Shown here: one piece after another, positions 60,235 to 64,000 of the stretch
Numbering within the stretch: position 1 is the stretch's first letter
Layout: each line of letters begins with the position of its first letter
From: Ceratotherium simum simum
Lineage: Eukaryota > Chordata > Mammalia > Perissodactyla > Rhinocerotidae
Direction: 5' to 3'
Length of the DNA: 64,000 nucleotides
Assembly: GCF_000283155.1 (NCBI RefSeq)
Contig: NW_004454173.1
Coordinates: 5,233,876 to 5,297,875 of the forward strand
Notes under the pieces: model-generated
Databases searched by the model: none
Seen by the model: only the letters and a program-made list of their open reading frames with translations
Told to the model about the DNA's origin: nothing
Position numbers and translations under genes: made by a program

Positions 60235-60569
60235 TCAGGCTTTCCCCCACGATTCCCCACAGGTTCCCCCGCGTCTCATCGCCAGTTCCAGTGTTGCTGC
60301 AGGGCCTCTGACTGCTGTTATAGCATCGATGGGTTCTTTGGGAGAGGATAATTTTACCTCATATTCTTCTAATGACTCTTCTCCGAGCTTTAGTTCCTCC
60401 AAGTCTATTAAGTCAGATCTTTTCCTGGCTCTGCACTTATTAATGGTAAATTTACCTGACTGGAAATTTCACCGCACCTCCTGCACCTGCATTTGTGTTC
60501 ACCCCCCATAGTTCCATCTAATAACTCTAGAAACTCATTTCTGAAGTGCGTCTCAAACTCCCCTGCCTT
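60235..60569 (-). pseudogene. Possible frame-broken coding relic, family unknown
   Basis: On the minus strand one frame is open from 60569 to a stop at 60408 and includes a Cys-rich stretch 'KCRCRRCGE'. An overlapping frame is open from 60468 to a stop at 60235 (77 codons) and is strongly acidic, with 'SDLIDLEELKLGEESLEEYE'. The composition of each looks protein-like, and a small indel near 60415 would join them. However, the plus strand is also open here (60227-60511). There it has an acceptor-like 'ttcccccacgattccccacag' motif of 20+ bases ending at 60262 and a weak donor after 60445, giving a 183-base phase-0 candidate exon. I do not recognise either product, and both may be chance. Confidence 0.25.
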
Positions 60570-61268
60570 CTATAAGTGGGGCTGAAAATGTGCTTCCTAG
60601 CTTACAAGTCACGTCAGACCAAGGATGCTCCGACGCTGTGCTGTACCTGCACAAATACTGCAGTAACACGCATGGAAAAACCAGTAGGGTGATACTGCCT
60701 GTCAATCTGGAAAGGAGGGCTCAAGGTTAGTCCCACATGCATGAAGTCTGCTGTCCATTGTTTTCCTGAAGTTAGAAGCTGTCACTTTATACAATTGTTC
60801 AATATTTTGTATACTGTATAATTATGTTTTTCCAAATGTCTCTGTGCTTCACAGTATGTTCTCATAATTAATTTCACTTTGTGTAGCTTGTGTTATCTTT
60901 GGCCTTATAATCCCTTTTCCAATCCCTATTTATCCCCTGTCTCCCTGCATAACTACACTTAGAAATAGGAAAACCCACCTGGGAAGCAACACCAAAGAAA
61001 TACACTGGACGCTAATATAATATGCTGTACCTCACATGCTCTCAGCCACTTTTTCACCATCAGGAAGCAAAATGCCATGAATGGTGAATTAGCAGGAGGG
61101 GGGAAATTTTTCTCAAATTTTCTCTTTCAGATCATGGAAGTAGATGTAACGTTCAAGATTCAAGGAATAATTCCTGGAATAAAAAATAGACTATTTGCTG
61201 CTTTCCTGAAGACGACTGTCTTCCTTGAAGATGATTGTGCATGTTCAAGGACACCAACTCCTTTTTAC
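60570..61268. other. Unique sequence, no gene seen
   Basis: No repeat or exon recognised. The 64-codon frame at 61077-61271 runs into the MIR and has no domain. Confidence 0.45.
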
Positions 61269-61512
61269 TGAGCACTTACTATGTGCTAGGCACATGCATT
61301 ATGCACATACCCCATAAATAACTCACCAACCCCACAAGGAAGTTATCTTTGGATCCATCTTATGGATGAGACAACAGATATTATCCTGCTGAGGTCTTCC
61401 AGTTTGTATGGGACAAAGCCAGGAAAAGAAGTCTGGCAGTTAGTATAGGATGAACACAGAACTCATACCCGGGTCTGTCTACCATCAAGGCTTGAGCTTT
61501 TCTTCTCTGCCA
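61269..61512 (-). repeat. MIR SINE, antisense
   Basis: 'tgagcacttactatgtgcta', 'cccataaataactcaccaac', 'atcttatggatgagacaaca' and the closing 'ttgagcttttcttctctgcc' are reverse-complement MIR. Confidence 0.8.
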
Positions 61513-61634
61513 CAGTTAAGGGGCATCTTTTACTAGGAAAGCCAGCCCAGTATATTTGGCTATAACTTCCACCATAGATGCTGGTTACTCAACATTAAAA
61601 AACAGCCTATGTAAAGACTATTCTTCCCTGAGTT

Positions 61635-61832
61635 GCCAATCCTCCTCTTTTTGCTGAGGAAGACTGGCCCAGGGCTAACATCCGTGCCCATCTTCCTCTA
61701 CTTTATATGGGACGCCGCCACAGCACGGCTTGATAAGCATTGGTAGGTTCACGCCCGGGGTCCAAATCTGCGAACCCCGGGCCACCGCAGCGGAGCGCGT
61801 GCACTTAACCAGTACGCCACCAGGCCGGCCCC
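61635..61832 (-). mobile_element. ERE-type SINE (type B), 3'-truncated
   Basis: The minus-strand head at the right ('gccaccaggccggcccc') and the unit 'gggctaacatccgtgcccat' are intact. The left end begins at 'gttgccaatcctcctctttt' without the outermost tail unit or T run. No TSD is visible, so the distal end was probably lost after insertion. Confidence 0.88.
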
Positions 61833-63224
61833 AGTCCTTTCCTTTTTCTTCATAAAAATTATGACAAATGAGGCTCTAGAGAAACAATCCCTCTAGCCTG
61901 ACCTGCAACATGAACCTAATCAACAATTCCTTAATCGTTTGTGGCAACTGCCAGTTCCTCAGGATAACATGAAAGCGGATTTCATACGGTCACGGCCACG
62001 TTGTCCCTAGATCTCCAGTGGAGCTTCTCAGAAGCCAGTGCTGACTCTAGGCCCTGAGGAATCGGTATGCATTAGTCACAGAAGCCATGTGTTAAATTCA
62101 TGCCACCAGTAAATATATCTCCCAGAACTCATCTTCCCTAAGGACTGAAAGAAGGAAATCATAAAAAGTACAACAAAGTTTAGGAGGCAAAGCAACCCAG
62201 GTAAGAACAACACACCTTGGTAATCTTTGCAAGGCCATCCATGTGTACTAGAGAGTGATACAAGTAACAAATATTTATCATAATTACCCTCAGTTATCGA
62301 GGACAGTTTAACCATACCCATTACCAGCAGAGTAACTAGTTAAACGTTTTTTAGAAATGTAATCAAAATGATTAATTTACATGAGTCAATCACACTGACC
62401 CAAATGATTGCGAGTAGTTTAAAGGTTTTGATGATTGAAGAATTAGGCCTCAGTTACCTGGAGTATTACACTACGTGAAATATCTCTGAGGTGATGCCAG
62501 ACATCACAATTCAGCCTAGATGGTAGCTGTGGTGGGACGCTGGCTCCTGGCCAAGGGCACCACGCTCCTCTCCTTGACACTACATGATCGAGCCACAGCT
62601 CCCCTGCCTGCTTTCTCTGACAATGAAATGAGGCCAGAGTTGAGAAACTGCTTTTTTTTTAAAGTACCCAATAAAACCAAGGTCTATGAATTACAAAAAG
62701 ACAAAAATTAGGAACTGGTGTCTGCAAAGTAGGGAAGAGAATTCTCCAAAGGCCCAACCTCATCCTACTGTATAACATCCCAAATCCTGAGAACATGCCC
62801 AGGGACCTATGATTAACAGAATAAATCAATTAATAGTGAAAGGGAGGTACCTGAGAAAAATCATCTCTGTTCCTCCTTTTCTATGCTCATTTCTTAGACT
62901 TTCTTTTTCCACTTTCTCCTTACAGTAGCCATGACTTCATCATCAGATCTGTGGACCCACCTGGTTCATTTGCACTCACCCTCTGGGCATGGACTTCATT
63001 TGGATTTCCCATTTCATTCATCATTCTGGCCACTGCACCTAGGACAAAAAGGTCCCTTTGGGTATGTTCTGAATGTTCTGACTGTAGTACCCTTGAATAA
63101 TATTTAAATAAAACTACTCAGGATTATGTGCTTCAGATGCACAGGTAAAACTTACTTCTGAAAAAAATGACCTTTTAAAGATTCAACTATCAAAAGACCA
63201 GAAACGTTGAAGATGTTGGTGGAA
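61833..63224. other. Unique sequence, no gene seen
   Basis: No exon or named repeat recognised. The frames at 62076-62321 (minus) and 62520-62711 (plus) lack domains. Confidence 0.45.
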
Positions 63225-63445
63225 TTCAAAGGATTGAGTTTTGAATTCCTGTTCCACCACTTACCTAGCTTTATAACCTTGAACAAGTTACATTATTTAC
63301 GGAAACCAAACTTTCCTCATCTATTAATTAGAGAAAAAATGGGCTCCTTGTGTCAAAGTGTTGTTACGAGGATTTAAATGAGATGATGTATGCTTATCAC
63401 AGATCTTGGCATTTTGTAAGCACTCAATAAATGTTAGTCGCTAAT
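63225..63445 (+). repeat. MIR SINE
   Basis: 'ttgaattcctgttccaccac', 'tttataaccttgaacaagtt', 'gtgttgttacgaggatttaa', 'gcactcaataaatgttagtc' give MIR in order. Confidence 0.85.
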
Positions 63446-64000
63446 ATTTCCATTAAATGTAATTATATCCTTCCCTAGTCAGTTTTTAAATATAGATACA
63501 ACTTACAATATTTGCCAGGTTTGGATCGATGGAAAAATAGAAGAATCTTGGCAAACAAACTTTCATGTTTTATCTCTGGCTTTCATGTGTGTGCTCAGCC
63601 CTCAAGTTTCTCTTAGGTCATCTAAAAGAAGCTCAAAATACTTCATTTATTTAGGAAGCATTCACTGAGGCCTCAATGTGTGTAAAGAAAGAAAAAACGA
63701 TTCAAAAGCTTGCCACCATGTTTACTCCCAATGACCCAACTGACTATAGTGAAGTAATCAGAATTTCTGGCCAACTTCACACATTCAAATCACTTAACCA
63801 ATCTAGCATATGGTGATCCAATATAATAAAAAAATCCCACATCAGCCATGATACAGCATTATAGAATCAGTCAGAGTATCAGCTACAGTAAAGTCACTCA
63901 GAAATCCAAGGAGTAGAAGCCACTAGATGGAGAAGACCAAAGATCACCCCTTTGACAAGGAATACAAAGAAATATGAGGTTGATTTCTTTTTTTTTTTTT
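63446..64000. other. Unique sequence ending in a T run
   Basis: No gene seen. The window ends in a run of T from about 63989, which is probably the start of an antisense retroposon A-tail cut by the window edge. Confidence 0.5.

Noticed and set aside
1..64000. CRISPR array, toxin-antitoxin or phage-type defence system
   Set aside because: The window is mammalian repeat-rich DNA. No regularly spaced repeats with unique spacers, no ribosome-binding-site-led operons and no prokaryotic gene density.

Overview
This window reads as non-coding nuclear DNA of a placental mammal. I found no confident host protein-coding gene, rRNA, tRNA gene, CRISPR array or operon. The tRNA-derived SINEs are the clade marker. 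They carry a head like 'ggccggccctgtggcttagc' and a tail with repeated 'gttagctcaggg' and 'cttcctcagc' units, and I recognise these as equine-repetitive-element (ERE) type SINEs of Perissodactyla (horse, rhinoceros, tapir). I cannot place the species. The L1, L2, MIR, MLT1 and Tigger1 copies fit any placental mammal.

Layout. 1-6.0 kb: an MLT1 LTR, L2 pieces and a short, internally deleted L1. 6.0-8.9 kb: an ERE SINE, then a young-looking 5'-truncated L1 with a 618-codon open ORF2 remnant, matching 15-bp target-site duplications (TSDs) and about 140 bp of non-L1 sequence between its A-rich 3' end and the downstream TSD (a candidate 3' transduction). 9.1-17.1 kb: nested L1s. An old plus-strand L1 is split by a minus-strand L1 of about 4 kb, which is itself split by a 331-bp Tigger1 deletion derivative; further old minus-strand L1 lies on both sides. 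17-36 kb: mostly unique sequence with MIR, L2 and ERE copies, including a SINE nested in an L2 with a 16-bp TSD. 36-47.5 kb: a compound GA/TG/GA microsatellite, MIR and old L1 remnants, a 100-N assembly gap inside an ERE SINE, and GC-richer unexplained stretches. 47.9-50 kb: old minus-strand L1. 50-57 kb: ERE, MIR, MLT1 and a plus-strand L1 endonuclease/RT fragment carrying another nested ERE. 57.6-58.2 kb: a solo LTR of endogenous-retrovirus type on the minus strand. 58-64 kb: mostly unique, with MIR and ERE copies and one weak reading-frame relic.

The elements do not form a pathway. The one functional link is that ERE SINEs depend on L1 proteins for retroposition, and several SINEs here have A-rich tails and TSDs consistent with that. 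The most useful observations are the candidate L1 3' transduction, the datable nesting series, the gap inside a SINE, the chimeric SINE structure and several perfect inverted repeats. I saw no evidence of a new gene system.
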